From contig NZ_JOGB01000016.1 of the NCBI RefSeq assembly GCF_000719335.1, positions 62,001-126,000 of the forward strand: a DNA stretch of 64,000 nucleotides, written 5' to 3'. Of this stretch, positions 27,868 to 37,616 are shown piece after piece. The stretch comes from Streptomyces sp. NRRL S-87. GTDB lineage: Bacteria; Actinomycetota; Actinomycetes; Streptomycetales; Streptomycetaceae. The notes under the pieces were generated by a model. It did not search any database and was not told where the DNA came from. It saw nothing but the letters and a program-made list of their open reading frames with translations. Numbering within the stretch: position 1 is the first letter of the stretch; each line of letters starts with the position of its first letter. The position numbers and the translations under genes are program-made.

Positions 27868-29859
27868 ATGCAGATCAGCGATCTCCCGTATCCGGATCCC
27901 GGCGTACCCGATGCCCGCTCGGGCCCCCGGTTCCTGTGGTGGCTGGGGCGCGGCCAGCTCGGCGGACAGCTCAGGAGCCTGGCGTGGGGCGTACTGCACC
28001 ACGTGGGCATCGCGGGACTGCCCTTCGTCGTCGGCACGGGCGTGGACGCCGTCATCGACCGCGACGGCGGCCGGCTGGCGCTGGTGGGCGCGCTGCTGGT
28101 GGTCTGCGGCATCGCGATCTCGCTCGGCGACACGATGCTGCACCGTACCGCGGTCACCAACTGGATCACCGCGGCGGCCCGGGTGCAGCAGCTGCTCGCC
28201 CGCAAGACCGCGCAGCTGGGCGCGGCGCTGACCCGGCGGGTGGCGGCGGGCGAGGTGGTGGCCGTCTCCACCGGCGACGTGGAGAAGATCGGCTGGTTCG
28301 TCGAGGCGGTCTCGCGGTTCCTGGCGGCCGCGTTCGCGGTGGTGGTGCTCTGCGTCGGCCTGCTGGTGTACGCCCCGGCCCTCGGCGTCGTCATCGCGGT
28401 CGGCGTCCCGGTCCTGGCACTGGCCGTGCTGCCGTTGCTGCCGCGGGCCACGAAACGGGCCGACGCGCAGCGGGAGAAGGCCGGGCGGGCGACCGAGCTG
28501 GCGTCCGACACGGTGGCCGGGCTGCGCGTGCTGCGCGGGATCGGCGGCGAGGAGCTGTTCCTGGGCCGGTACCGGGAGGCCTCGCAGGAGGTGCGCGCGG
28601 CCGCGGTGCACAGCGCCCGGATGTGGGCGGTCATCGCGGCGATCCAGGTGGTGCTGCCGGGGCTGCTGCTGGTGACGGTGGTCTGGTACGGGGCCTCGCT
28701 CGTCCGGGACGGGCGGATCGCGGTCGGCGAACTGGTCACCGTGTTCAGCGCGGTGGCCGTCATGAACTACCCGCTGCGGCACTTCGAGGAGATCGCGATG
28801 GCGTACTCCTTCTCGCGTCCGTCCGCGAAACGGGCGGCGCGGGTGCTGTCCCTGACCCGGACGGACGCGGAGCCACCCGCGGCCGGGGGGCGCGCGGAGG
28901 GCACCACGGCGGGGACGGGCCCGGAGGCCGGAACGGCAGTGACGGGCCGGGAGGCCGGAACGGCAGTGACGGGCCGGGAGGCCGGAGCGGCCGGACGGGC
29001 CGGAGCCGCAGCGCCGGACTCCGCCGTGGACGTGCTCGTGCTGCCCGACGGCCCGCAGCTGCCCGAGGGGGACCTGTACGACCCCACGACCGGCGTCCTG
29101 GCTCCGGCGGGCGTCCTCACCGCCGTCGTGTGCGGCGACCCCGACCTGGCCGGACGCCTCGCCGAACGGCTCGGCGGGCATCCCGCGGACGCCACGGGCG
29201 AGCCGTCCGTGCTGCTCGGCGGCGCGGCGCTCGACGAGCTGCCGCTGGCCGCCGCCCGGACCTGCGTCCTGGTCCAGGACAAGGACCCGGTGCTGCTGTC
29301 CGGGACCCTGCGCGAGCTGCTCGACGTACCGGGCTCCCGGAACCTCCCGGCCGCACACGCGCTCGCCGCCGCGCAGTGCGGGGACGTGCTGGACGCGCTG
29401 CTGCAGTCCGCCCCCGACGGGGTCACCGACCCGATGGACGCGCGCATCACCGAGCGCGGCCGGTCGCTCTCGGGCGGCCAGCGCCAGCGGCTGGCGCTGG
29501 CCCGGTCCCTGGTGGCCGACCCGCAGGTACTGGTGCTGGACGAACCGACCTCCGCGGTGGACTCGCACACCGAGGCGCGGATCGCGGACGGGCTGGCCGG
29601 GCTGCGGGCCGGGCGCACCACCGTGGTGCTGGCCTCCTCGCCGCTGCTGCTGGACTGCGCGGACCGGGTGGTCCTCGTCCACGAGGGCCGGGCCGCGGCG
29701 GTGGGCACGCACCGGGAGCTGCTGGCGGGTGACCGCCGCTACCGGGCGGTGGTGACGCGCGAGACCGACGAGGAGCAGCGCCTCGCGGAACCGTCCGCCC
29801 CGCACGTCCCCGACGGACGGGGACGGGAAGAACTCACCGGGATCGAGGAATCGGCATGA
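27868..29859 (+). CDS. Asymmetric ABC exporter, subunit A (degenerate Walker A)
   Basis: 663 residues, ATG 27868. N-terminal six-helix exporter domain (about 35-325), then a Gly/Ala/Thr-rich linker with a 27-bp tandem repeat (about 340-385), then a nucleotide-binding domain. The expected Walker A lysine loop is gone: the site reads VVCGDPDLAGRLAERL. The signature LSGGQRQ and Walker B VLVLDEPTS are intact, but the switch histidine position reads VLASSPLLL. On its own it should not hydrolyse ATP, but it can donate its signature motif to the partner encoded immediately downstream (ATGA overlap at 29856). Probable drug or peptide export. Confidence 0.85.
   Translation: MQISDLPYPDPGVPDARSGPRFLWWLGRGQLGGQLRSLAWGVLHHVGIAGLPFVVGTGVDAVIDRDGGRLALVGALLVVCGIAISLGDTMLHRTAVTNWITAAARVQQLLARKTAQLGAALTRRVAAGEVVAVSTGDVEKIGWFVEAVSRFLAAAFAVVVLCVGLLVYAPALGVVIAVGVPVLALAVLPLLPRATKRADAQREKAGRATELASDTVAGLRVLRGIGGEELFLGRYREASQEVRAAAVHSARMWAVIAAIQVVLPGLLLVTVVWYGASLVRDGRIAVGELVTVFSAVAVMNYPLRHFEEIAMAYSFSRPSAKRAARVLSLTRTDAEPPAAGGRAEGTTAGTGPEAGTAVTGREAGTAVTGREAGAAGRAGAAAPDSAVDVLVLPDGPQLPEGDLYDPTTGVLAPAGVLTAVVCGDPDLAGRLAERLGGHPADATGEPSVLLGGAALDELPLAAARTCVLVQDKDPVLLSGTLRELLDVPGSRNLPAAHALAAAQCGDVLDALLQSAPDGVTDPMDARITERGRSLSGGQRQRLALARSLVADPQVLVLDEPTSAVDSHTEARIADGLAGLRAGRTTVVLASSPLLLDCADRVVLVHEGRAAAVGTHRELLAGDRRYRAVVTRETDEEQRLAEPSAPHVPDGRGREELTGIEESA
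28924..28977 (+). repeat. Two exact 27-bp tandem copies in the ABC linker
   Basis: A 27-bp unit (28924-28950, 28951-28977) repeats exactly twice and continues as a decayed third copy, encoding the nonapeptide EAGTAVTGR. It lies in the region linking membrane and ATPase domains, so copy-number change would only alter linker length. Confidence 0.8.
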
Positions 29860-31646
29860 TCGGCGTGATCGGCGTGGCACCTCCGGACCACGACCCGGCG
29901 GCCCCCGAGTCGGCCGCCACCCTGCCGGTGGGCACACCGGCGACCGTACGCACGTATGTCCGCGGGCTGCTGCGCCGGCACCGGCGGGCGTTCGCGCTGC
30001 TGATCGCGGTCAACGCGGTCGCCGTGGTGGCGTCCATGGTGGGCCCGTACCTGCTCGGCACGGTGGTCGACGGGCTGTCCGAGGGGACCGTGGAGCTCCA
30101 TCTGGCGCGGACCGGGCTGCTGTTCGCCCTCGCGCTGGCCGTCCAGACGGTGTTCACCCGGATGGTGCGGCTCCGCGGCGCCATGCTCGGCGAGGAGATG
30201 CTGGCCGATCTGCGCGAGGACTTCCTGGTGCGGTCGGTCGGGCTGCCCCCGGGAGTGCTGGAGCGGGCCGGCACCGGCGACCTCCTCTCGCGCATCACCA
30301 CCGACGTCGACCGGCTGGCCAACGCGATGCGCGAGGCCGTGCCGCAGTTGGCCATCGGCGTGGTGTGGGCCGGGCTGCTGTACGGGGCGCTGGCCGTCAC
30401 CGCGCCGCCGCTGGCGCTGGCCGCGCTGGTGGCGCTCCCGGTCCTGGTGATCGGCTGCCGCTGGTACTTCCGGCGGGCCCCGTCGGCGTACCGGTCCGAG
30501 GCGGCCGGGTACGCGGCGGTGGCCGCGGTGCTGACCGAGACGGTGGACGCGGGGCGCACGGTGGAGGCGCACCGACTGGGCCCGCGCCGGATCGCGCTGT
30601 CGGACCGGCGGATCAGGGAGTGGACGGCCTGGGAGCGGTACACGCTGTTCCTGCGCTCGGTGCTCTTCCCGGTCATCAACGTCACGTTCGTGACCATCCT
30701 GGGCGCGGTGCTGATGATCGGCGGCTACTGCGTGTTCCGGGGCTGGCTGACGGTCGGGCAGCTCACCACGGGCGCCCTGCTCGCGCAGATGATGGTCGAC
30801 CCGATCGGCCTGATCCTGCGCTGGTACGACGAACTCCAGGTGGCCCAGGTGTCCCTGGCCCGGCTGGTGGGCGTGCGCGAGATCGAACCGGACTCGGGGG
30901 ACCCGCGGACCGCCCCGGAGGGGCGGGACGTGCGGGCGGACGAGGTGCGGTTCGGCTACCGCGAGGGCGTGGACGTACTGCACGAGGTGTCGCTGTCGGT
31001 GCCGCCCGGCACGCGGATGGCCCTCGTCGGGCCCTCGGGCGCCGGGAAGTCGACCCTGGGCCGGCTGCTCGCGGGCATCTACGCGCCCCGGGCGGGCGAG
31101 GTCACGCTCGGCGGCGCGCGGCTGGCGCGGATGCCGGCCGAGCGGGTGCGCGAGCACGTGGCGCTGGTGAACCAGGAGCACCACGTGTTCGTGGGCACCC
31201 TGCGGGACAACCTGCGGCTGGCGCGGTCGGGCGCCGAGGACGCCGAACTGTGGGCGGCCCTCGGCGCGGTGGACGCGGACGACTGGGCCCGGGCGCTGGA
31301 CGGCGGCCTGGACACCGCCGTCGGCTCGGGCGGTACGGCGCTGACGCCGGCGCAGGCGCAGCAGATCGCGCTGGCGCGGCTGGTGCTGGCCGACCCGCAC
31401 ACCCTGGTGCTCGACGAGGCGACATCGCTGCTGGACCCGCGGGCTGCCCGGCACCTGGAGCGGTCGCTGGCGCGGGTGCTGGACGGGCGTACGGTCGTGG
31501 CGATCGCGCACCGGCTGCACACCGCGCACGACGCGGACGTGATCGCGGTGGTCGAGGACGGCCGGATCAGCGAGCTCGGCAGCCACGACGAACTGGTCGC
31601 GGCCGACGGTGCGTACGCGGCGCTGTGGCGGTCCTGGCACGGCTGA
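29856..31646 (+). CDS. Asymmetric ABC exporter, subunit B (degenerate signature)
   Basis: 596 residues starting at ATG 29856 within the stop of subunit A. Exporter domain about 35-325; nucleotide-binding domain about 350-590. Walker A GPSGAGKST, Walker B LVLDEATS with catalytic Glu, and switch histidine (IAHRLH) are intact, while the signature LSGGQ is replaced by LTPAQAQQ. This is the exact complement of subunit A: the heterodimer would form one competent ATP site (Walker A of B with signature of A) and one degenerate site, as in TM287/288-type exporters. Export substrate unknown. Confidence 0.87.
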   Translation: MIGVIGVAPPDHDPAAPESAATLPVGTPATVRTYVRGLLRRHRRAFALLIAVNAVAVVASMVGPYLLGTVVDGLSEGTVELHLARTGLLFALALAVQTVFTRMVRLRGAMLGEEMLADLREDFLVRSVGLPPGVLERAGTGDLLSRITTDVDRLANAMREAVPQLAIGVVWAGLLYGALAVTAPPLALAALVALPVLVIGCRWYFRRAPSAYRSEAAGYAAVAAVLTETVDAGRTVEAHRLGPRRIALSDRRIREWTAWERYTLFLRSVLFPVINVTFVTILGAVLMIGGYCVFRGWLTVGQLTTGALLAQMMVDPIGLILRWYDELQVAQVSLARLVGVREIEPDSGDPRTAPEGRDVRADEVRFGYREGVDVLHEVSLSVPPGTRMALVGPSGAGKSTLGRLLAGIYAPRAGEVTLGGARLARMPAERVREHVALVNQEHHVFVGTLRDNLRLARSGAEDAELWAALGAVDADDWARALDGGLDTAVGSGGTALTPAQAQQIALARLVLADPHTLVLDEATSLLDPRAARHLERSLARVLDGRTVVAIAHRLHTAHDADVIAVVEDGRISELGSHDELVAADGAYAALWRSWHG

Positions 31647-31665
31647 GCGCGTCGGGACCGTGTGC

Positions 31666-31698
31666 ACGGCGGGTGCCCGGCCTTCGGGCACCCGCCGT
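31666..31698 (+). terminator. Strong hairpin terminator after the ABC pair
   Basis: A perfect 14-bp stem (31666-31679 / 31685-31698) with the 5-nt loop gcctt. It starts 20 bp after the subunit B stop and 21 bp before the stop of the convergent HAF-repeat gene, so it probably acts in both directions. Confidence 0.8.
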
Positions 31699-31718
31699 TC
31701 TCCGGCGCGGGAGGACCG

Positions 31719-32936
31719 CTACGAGCCGGACGTCGGCAGGTGGGCCTGCTTCGAGGCGCAGGTCCAGATCACCGGGTGCATGCGGTCGGCGGCGTCGACC
31801 GCGTACCCGCCCACGCGGTCGTCGTCGGTGACCGTGTAGGCGCCCGCGTGGGCGGTGGGCGTGTTCGCGAGGCGGGGCAGGGCGAGCACCGGGCCGCTGC
31901 CCTTCCACAGTTGGGCCTGGTACGGCGGGGCCGTCTCGGGCGGGAAGGGCCCGACGATGCCCGAGTCGGATGCGGTGCCGACGCTCACGTTGGTCGTGGG
32001 GCTGATGTCCTCGAACGTGCCCTGGGTGCGGTCGCCGAGGTTCGGGGCGGAGGTCCTGGCGGAGTACGGCGGGAGCCAGGTCGTGCCGTTGGAGATGTCC
32101 ACGTGGGTGAAGCGGTACGTGCCGGCGATGCGGCCGGCCTCGTCGATGTCCCGCGGCTCGTAGACGCTGTAGGAGTCGCCCGGGTTGACCTCCGGCAGTT
32201 CGGCCGCGGGGGCCGCCGCGTCGGCGGACCAGAGCAGGGCGGACTCGTAGCCCTCCTCGTATCCGTCCTGGTCCACGACGGCGTAGTGGTTGCCGACGAT
32301 CCGGCCCGCGTTGTTGATTCCGCTGACCCCTTCGAGGTAGCGGGTGTGCGCGGGCACCACGAGCTCGCGGCGCAGCGTGCCGCCCGCCCATTCCAGGCCC
32401 ACCTTGCCGCCGCTCGGGAGGGTGCGGTAGCCGACGCTGTGGCCGTGGTCGTTGATGTCGGTGGCGCGTTCCCCGCCGGGCAGCGGCTTGGCGTGCGCGA
32501 AGCCCGGGGCGTAGCGGAACGCGCGCGTCGGGAGGCCGGGGCCCGACATGGTGCCGACCATGACGCCCCACTTGTTCACGGCCTCCACGAGCCCGGTGGC
32601 GTAGCCCTTGGGAAGGGGTACGGCGTGGACCGCCTTGCCGGTCCAGTAGACGGGCCGGTTCTGCGAGCGGCCGACCGAGAGGCCGAACCGGCCGATGCCC
32701 CGGACCTCGGTGGTGGCCATCCAGGGTCGCGGGTCCTCCGCGGGCCCGGGCAGCGACGCCAGGACCTTGATGCCGGGCGTGCAGGCGGCGCTGCCGACGG
32801 CCCCCACCGCGGCGGCGGTCCTGCCGGCCGTGTCCTGCGCGGCCGCCTGCGCGGCCGGTGCGGACAGCGCCAGCGAGGCCAGTACGCTCCCCGCCGCCGC
32901 GAGCGCGAGTCTGCTCCTGCTCTTCGTGGTGCGCAT
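31719..32936 (-). CDS. Secreted HAF-repeat beta-propeller-like protein
   Basis: 405 residues, ATG 32936 behind GGGGGA. A typical signal peptide (KSRSR then LALAAAGSVLASLALS, cleavage near AQA-AA at about 32). The body has repeated INDHGHSVG, INNAGRIVGN and IDEAGRIAGT modules, i.e. the N-x-x-G-x-x-V/I-G pattern of extracellular HAF/PEP-type repeats. Two cysteines (near residues 51 and 394) could close the propeller with a disulfide. No catalytic motif is seen; function unknown. Confidence 0.8.
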   Translation of the reverse strand: MRTTKSRSRLALAAAGSVLASLALSAPAAQAAAQDTAGRTAAAVGAVGSAACTPGIKVLASLPGPAEDPRPWMATTEVRGIGRFGLSVGRSQNRPVYWTGKAVHAVPLPKGYATGLVEAVNKWGVMVGTMSGPGLPTRAFRYAPGFAHAKPLPGGERATDINDHGHSVGYRTLPSGGKVGLEWAGGTLRRELVVPAHTRYLEGVSGINNAGRIVGNHYAVVDQDGYEEGYESALLWSADAAAPAAELPEVNPGDSYSVYEPRDIDEAGRIAGTYRFTHVDISNGTTWLPPYSARTSAPNLGDRTQGTFEDISPTTNVSVGTASDSGIVGPFPPETAPPYQAQLWKGSGPVLALPRLANTPTAHAGAYTVTDDDRVGGYAVDAADRMHPVIWTCASKQAHLPTSGS

Positions 32937-33219
32937 GCTGTGTCCCCCCAGTCATGTGCGAGCCGACGGACCTGACGGCTCGTCGGCAGCCATCATGGAC
33001 GCCGGACCGACCCGGGACCAGCCCGCCGCCGACGGGTGGTGCAAGGCTGTTACGCCTCCGGGACACCCCTGCCGCCGGGTGGACGGCCCGGTACGCCGCG
33101 GCCGACGCCGACCCCGCCGATCACCTCGATGCCCGCGGCCCGTCGTGGCCCCGCTGCGGGCGGGCCGGGGGGTGGCCGGGGATCACGGCCGGTCGACCCT
33201 GATCCGCCGACACCCCTAG

Positions 33220-34011
33220 CTAGATGAAGTTGAGGGCGGCGGCGCCGCCGGCGCCGCCGAGGACCAGGAAGGCGGGCATCAGGATCTTGAGCTCCACCCA
33301 GCTGCCGGCGCGGAAGCGCATCCCCTTCGGCGGGCCCAGGGGGTACCAGCGCTTGCCGGCGATCGGGATGGGCCACAGCACGGGGCACCCGGAGACGGTG
33401 AGGGCGTCGCCCAGGTCGTGGACCAGGGCGCCCAGCACGATCGGCAGGCCGAGCCACAGGTACTCCTGGCCGGGCCCGGTGAAGAGCCAGTGCGCGCCGT
33501 TGCCGGGCTGGTCCAGCACCCCCGCGAGGATCCACGCACTGGTGGCGCCCAGCAACCACACGAGGATGTCGCTGGACATCCGGGCGGCCCGCCACAGCAG
33601 GCCCTCGACGGCCAGGACGAGGTGGACGAAGAGGATGGCGAGGACGCCCCAGCGGTCCGCGGTGGCGGCGATGGCGGAGGCGCCCGCGCCGATCAGCACG
33701 GCCCACAGCCAGGTGTGCGTCAGCGTGCGGTGGCCGCCGGAGCGGCGGGGGTCGCGCGGGGTGCGGGTGGCCTTGTAGACGGAGTACGAGACCTTGTCGA
33801 CGACCTCGCACAGCCCTCGCGAGAGGGGGCCGAAGGCCCGTGAGACGGTGGCGGCCTTGTGGTCCAGGTCGGGCGCGAGCGCCGCGCCGGCGCAGACGAG
33901 CGCCCCGACGATCAGGACGGGCCAGGGCATGGGATGGCCCGCGGCCGCCGCTGCGGCCCCCACCCCCAGCCAGGCCGCCGCCCCGGAGAGTGAGTGCGCC
34001 GGTCCCATCAT
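33220..34011 (-). CDS. YdjM-like membrane-bound metal-dependent hydrolase
   Basis: 263 residues, ATG 34011 (the start is doubled, ATGATG). The first histidine motif GPAHSLSGAAAW, APDLDH (around residue 47), GGHRTLTHT (around 93) and LVHDLGDALT match the metal-binding residues of the YdjM/LexA-regulated inner-membrane hydrolase family. Four to five membrane helices are predicted from hydrophobic runs (about 10-45, 100-145, 150-170, 180-200, 245-260). Biological substrate is not known. It is divergent from the helicase gene. Confidence 0.82.
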   Translation of the reverse strand: MMGPAHSLSGAAAWLGVGAAAAAAGHPMPWPVLIVGALVCAGAALAPDLDHKAATVSRAFGPLSRGLCEVVDKVSYSVYKATRTPRDPRRSGGHRTLTHTWLWAVLIGAGASAIAATADRWGVLAILFVHLVLAVEGLLWRAARMSSDILVWLLGATSAWILAGVLDQPGNGAHWLFTGPGQEYLWLGLPIVLGALVHDLGDALTVSGCPVLWPIPIAGKRWYPLGPPKGMRFRAGSWVELKILMPAFLVLGGAGGAAALNFI

Positions 34012-34156
34012 GCTCGTCCCGCCCCCAGTGAAGTGTTGGTCGGGCCCGTGCGGCGGTCGCGCCGCCCGGCCCGGCTGACGGCACAGCGTACCGTCGGTGA
34101 TCTTCAGGCCGTCCGCCGGTTCCCCCTTCCGGGGGGAAGCCAGGCAAGATGGGGTC

Positions 34157-36670
34157 GTGACCCTCATTGATCAGCTGCCGAGCGACGCCGACCCCGATGC
34201 CCTCTTCGAGGCCTTCTCCACCTGGGCCGAGGGCCAGGGCATCACCTTGTACCCGGCTCAGGAGGAGGCGCTGATCGAGGTCGTCTCCGGCGCGAACGTG
34301 ATCCTTTCCACCCCGACCGGCTCCGGCAAGAGCCTGGTCGCCGCCGGCGCGCACTTCACCGCGCTGGCCCAGGACAAGGTCACCTTCTACACGGCCCCCA
34401 TCAAGGCACTGGTGTCGGAGAAGTTCTTCGACCTGTGCAAGCTGTTCGGCACCGAGAACGTCGGCATGCTCACGGGCGACGCCTCCGTCAACGCCGACGC
34501 CCCCGTGATCTGCTGCACCGCCGAGGTGCTCGCCTCGATCGCGCTGCGCGACGGCAAGGACGCGGACATCGGCCAGGTGGTCATGGACGAGTTCCACTTC
34601 TACGCCGAGCCCGACCGCGGCTGGGCCTGGCAGATCCCGCTGCTGGAGCTCCCGCAGGCGCAGTTCGTCCTGATGTCCGCGACCCTCGGCGACGTCTCCC
34701 GGTTCGAGGAGGACCTCACCCGGCGCACCGGCCGCCCGACGTCCGTGGTCCGCTCCGCGACCCGGCCCGTCCCGCTGTCGTACGAGTACGTGACCACCCC
34801 CATCACCGACACCCTGACCGAGCTGCTGGAGACCAGGCAGGCGCCGGTCTACATCGTGCACTTCACGCAGGCCCAGGCGGTCGAGCGGGCGCAGTCGCTG
34901 ATGAGCATCAACATGTGCACGCGCGAGGAGAAGGACAAGATCGCCGAGCTGATCGGCAACTTCCGCTTCACCACCAAGTTCGGCCGCAACCTCTCCCGGT
35001 ACGTGCGCCACGGCATCGGCGTGCACCACGCCGGCATGCTGCCCAAGTACCGGCGCCTGGTGGAGAAGCTCGCCCAGGCCGGCATGCTCAAGGTCATCTG
35101 CGGCACCGACACCCTCGGCGTGGGCGTCAACGTCCCCATCCGCACGGTGCTGTTCACCGCGCTGACGAAGTACGACGGCACCCGCGTGCGGACCCTGCGC
35201 GCCCGGGAGTTCCACCAGATCGCCGGCCGGGCCGGCCGGGCCGGCTTCGACACCGCCGGCTTCGTGGTCGCCCAGGCCCCCGAGCACGTCATCGAGAACG
35301 AGAAGGCGCTCGCCAAGGCCGGCGACGACCCGAAGAAGCGCCGCAAGGTCGTCCGCAAGAAGGCCCCGGAGGGCTTCGTCGGCTGGACCGAGAACACCTT
35401 CGAGAAGCTCATCGCCTCCGAGCCCGAGCCGCTCACCTCCCGCTTCAAGGTCACCAACATCATGCTCCTGTCGGTGATCGCCCGGCCGGGCAACGCCTTC
35501 GAGGCGATGCGCCGGCTGCTGGAGGACAACCACGAGCCGCGCAAGAACCAGCTGCGGCACATCCGCCGGGCCATCGCGATCTACCGCTCGCTGCTCGACG
35601 GCGGGGTGGTCGAGCAGCTCGACACCCCCGACGCCGAGGGCCGCACGATCCGGCTCACCGTCGACCTCCAGCAGGACTTCGCCCTCAACCAGCCGCTGTC
35701 CACCTTCGCGCTGGCCTCGTTCGACCTGCTCGACCCGGAGTCCCCCTCCTACGCGCTGGACATGGTCTCCGTCGTCGAGTCGACCCTGGACGACCCGCGC
35801 CAGATCCTGGGCGCCCAGGAGAACAAGGCCCGCGGCGAGGCCGTCGCGGCCATGAAGGCCGACGGCGTCGAGTACGAGGAGCGCATGGAGCGCCTCCAGG
35901 AGATCTCGTACCCCAAGCCGCTGGAGGAGCTCCTACAGCACGCCTACGACGTGTACCGCAAGAGCCACCCGTGGGTGGGCGACCACCCGGTCTCCCCCAA
36001 GTCGATCATCCGCGACATGTACGAGCGGGCGCTGTCCTTCACCGAGTTCACCTCCTTCTACGAGCTGGCCCGTACCGAGGGCATCGTGCTGCGCTACCTG
36101 GCCAGCGCGTACAAGGCGCTGGACCACACCATCCCGGACGACCTGAAGTCCGAGGACCTCGAGGACCTCATCGCCTGGCTGGGCGAGATGGTCCGCCAGG
36201 TGGACTCCAGCCTGCTGGACGAGTGGGAGCAGCTCGCCAACCCGGAACTGGAGTCCGCCGAGGAGGCCCAGGAGAAGGCCGACCAGGTCAAGCCGGTCAC
36301 GGCGAACGCGCGCGCCTTCCGCGTGCTGGTCCGCAACGCCATGTTCCGCCGGGTGGAGCTCGCCGCCCTCGACCACGTCGAGGAGCTGGGCGAGATGGAC
36401 GCGGAGTCCGGCTGGGACGCCGACGCGTGGGGCGAGGCGATGGACGCGTACTGGGACGAGTACGACGACCTGGGCACCGGACCCGACGCACGCGGACCCA
36501 AGCTGCTGTCGATCGAGGAGGACCCGGCGCACGGTCTGTGGCGCGTCCGCCAGACCTTCGCAGACCCGAGCGGCGACCATGACTGGGGCATCAGCGCCGA
36601 GGTCGACCTCGCGGCCTCCGACGAGGAGGGCCGGGCCGTGGTCCGGGTCACCGCCGTCGGCCAGCTCTGA
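34157..36670 (+). CDS. Ski2-like DEAD/DEAH-box RNA helicase with DUF3516-type C-terminus
   Basis: 837 residues, GTG 34157. Motif I STPTGSGKS (residues about 51-59), motif II DEFH, motif III SAT, and motif VI HQIAGRAGRAGF are in place; the C-terminal half (about 420-837) is the actinobacterial extension usually annotated as DUF3516. The family is related to Mtr4/Ski2 and probably unwinds structured RNA. An earlier in-frame start at 34097 is rejected because the reading there overlaps the divergent promoter. A 7-bp hairpin (34120-34138) lies just upstream, and CAAGAT at 34145-34150 would give a near-leaderless transcript. Confidence 0.88.
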   Translation: MTLIDQLPSDADPDALFEAFSTWAEGQGITLYPAQEEALIEVVSGANVILSTPTGSGKSLVAAGAHFTALAQDKVTFYTAPIKALVSEKFFDLCKLFGTENVGMLTGDASVNADAPVICCTAEVLASIALRDGKDADIGQVVMDEFHFYAEPDRGWAWQIPLLELPQAQFVLMSATLGDVSRFEEDLTRRTGRPTSVVRSATRPVPLSYEYVTTPITDTLTELLETRQAPVYIVHFTQAQAVERAQSLMSINMCTREEKDKIAELIGNFRFTTKFGRNLSRYVRHGIGVHHAGMLPKYRRLVEKLAQAGMLKVICGTDTLGVGVNVPIRTVLFTALTKYDGTRVRTLRAREFHQIAGRAGRAGFDTAGFVVAQAPEHVIENEKALAKAGDDPKKRRKVVRKKAPEGFVGWTENTFEKLIASEPEPLTSRFKVTNIMLLSVIARPGNAFEAMRRLLEDNHEPRKNQLRHIRRAIAIYRSLLDGGVVEQLDTPDAEGRTIRLTVDLQQDFALNQPLSTFALASFDLLDPESPSYALDMVSVVESTLDDPRQILGAQENKARGEAVAAMKADGVEYEERMERLQEISYPKPLEELLQHAYDVYRKSHPWVGDHPVSPKSIIRDMYERALSFTEFTSFYELARTEGIVLRYLASAYKALDHTIPDDLKSEDLEDLIAWLGEMVRQVDSSLLDEWEQLANPELESAEEAQEKADQVKPVTANARAFRVLVRNAMFRRVELAALDHVEELGEMDAESGWDADAWGEAMDAYWDEYDDLGTGPDARGPKLLSIEEDPAHGLWRVRQTFADPSGDHDWGISAEVDLAASDEEGRAVVRVTAVGQL

Positions 36671-36731
36671 GCCCGGCCGCGCCGCCCGCACCGACCGACC
36701 GCCGGAACCCGACAGCAGTGGAGAACCCCTG

Positions 36732-37610
36732 ATGACGAACCCCGCCGAGAGACTCGTGGACCTGCTCGACCTGGAGCAGATCGAAGTGAACATCTTCCGC
36801 GGGCCCAGCCCGCAGGAGTCGCTCCAGCGCGTCTTCGGCGGGCAGGTCGCCGGCCAGGCCCTGGTCGCGGCGGGCCGCACCACCGAGGGGGACCGGCCGG
36901 TCCACTCGCTGCACGCGTACTTCCTGCGCCCGGGCATCCCGGGCGTGCCGATCGTGTACCAGGTCGAGCGGGTCCGCGACGGCCGGTCCTTCACCACCCG
37001 CCGGGTCACCGCCGTGCAGCAGGGCCGCACGATCTTCAACCTCACCGCCTCCTTCCACCGTCCGGAGGAGGGCAGCATCGAGCACCAGCTGCCTCCTCGC
37101 CATCTCGTCCACCCGGACACGCTCCCGAAGGTCGCGGACGAGATCCGCGAGCACCTGGGGGCGCTGCCGGAGGCGCTGGAGCGGATGGCCCGCCGGCAGC
37201 CCTTCGACATCCGCTACGTCGACCGGCTCCGCTGGACGCCCGAGGAGATCAAGGACGCCGATCCGCGCAGCGCCGTGTGGATGCGCGCGGTCGGCCCGCT
37301 GGGCGACGACCCGCTCGTGCACACCTGCGCGCTGACCTACGCCAGCGACATGACCCTCCTGGACGCCGTGCGCATCCCCGTCGAACCCCTCTGGGGCGTG
37401 CGGGGGTTCGACATGGCCTCGCTCGACCACGCCATGTGGTTCCACCGCCCCTTCCGGGCCGACGAGTGGTTCCTGTACGACCAGGAGTCGCCGATCGCCC
37501 ACGGCGGCCGCGGCCTGGCCCGCGGCCGGATCTACGATCTCGAGGGCCGGCTGCTGGTCTCCGTGGTCCAGGAAGGGCTCTTCCGTCCCTACTCACCCCT
37601 GAAGGGCTGA
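36732..37610 (+). CDS. tesB: Acyl-CoA thioesterase II
   Basis: 292 residues, ATG 36732 with GGAG upstream. The double-hotdog fold is evident: VFGGQVAGQALVAAGRT (first hotdog), HSLHAYFLRPG, and SLDHAMWFHRPFRADEWFLY (second hotdog) are hallmark TesB segments, with the catalytic Asp in the LDHAMWFH region. It hydrolyses medium/long acyl-CoA to free fatty acid and CoA in the cytosol. It follows the helicase by 61 bp and precedes the YchJ-like gene by 6 bp, probably one transcript. Confidence 0.93.
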   Translation: MTNPAERLVDLLDLEQIEVNIFRGPSPQESLQRVFGGQVAGQALVAAGRTTEGDRPVHSLHAYFLRPGIPGVPIVYQVERVRDGRSFTTRRVTAVQQGRTIFNLTASFHRPEEGSIEHQLPPRHLVHPDTLPKVADEIREHLGALPEALERMARRQPFDIRYVDRLRWTPEEIKDADPRSAVWMRAVGPLGDDPLVHTCALTYASDMTLLDAVRIPVEPLWGVRGFDMASLDHAMWFHRPFRADEWFLYDQESPIAHGGRGLARGRIYDLEGRLLVSVVQEGLFRPYSPLKG

Positions 37611-37616
37611 CCCCGC

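Noticed and set aside
24571..29937. 1,788-codon minus-strand ORF and similar very long ORFs (14409-17939 plus, 22792-24816 plus, 51678-53661 minus)
   Set aside because: Antisense shadows caused by GC-rich third positions; they have Arg/Gly/Ala/His-biased composition, no ribosome-binding sites and lie opposite genes with clear conserved motifs.
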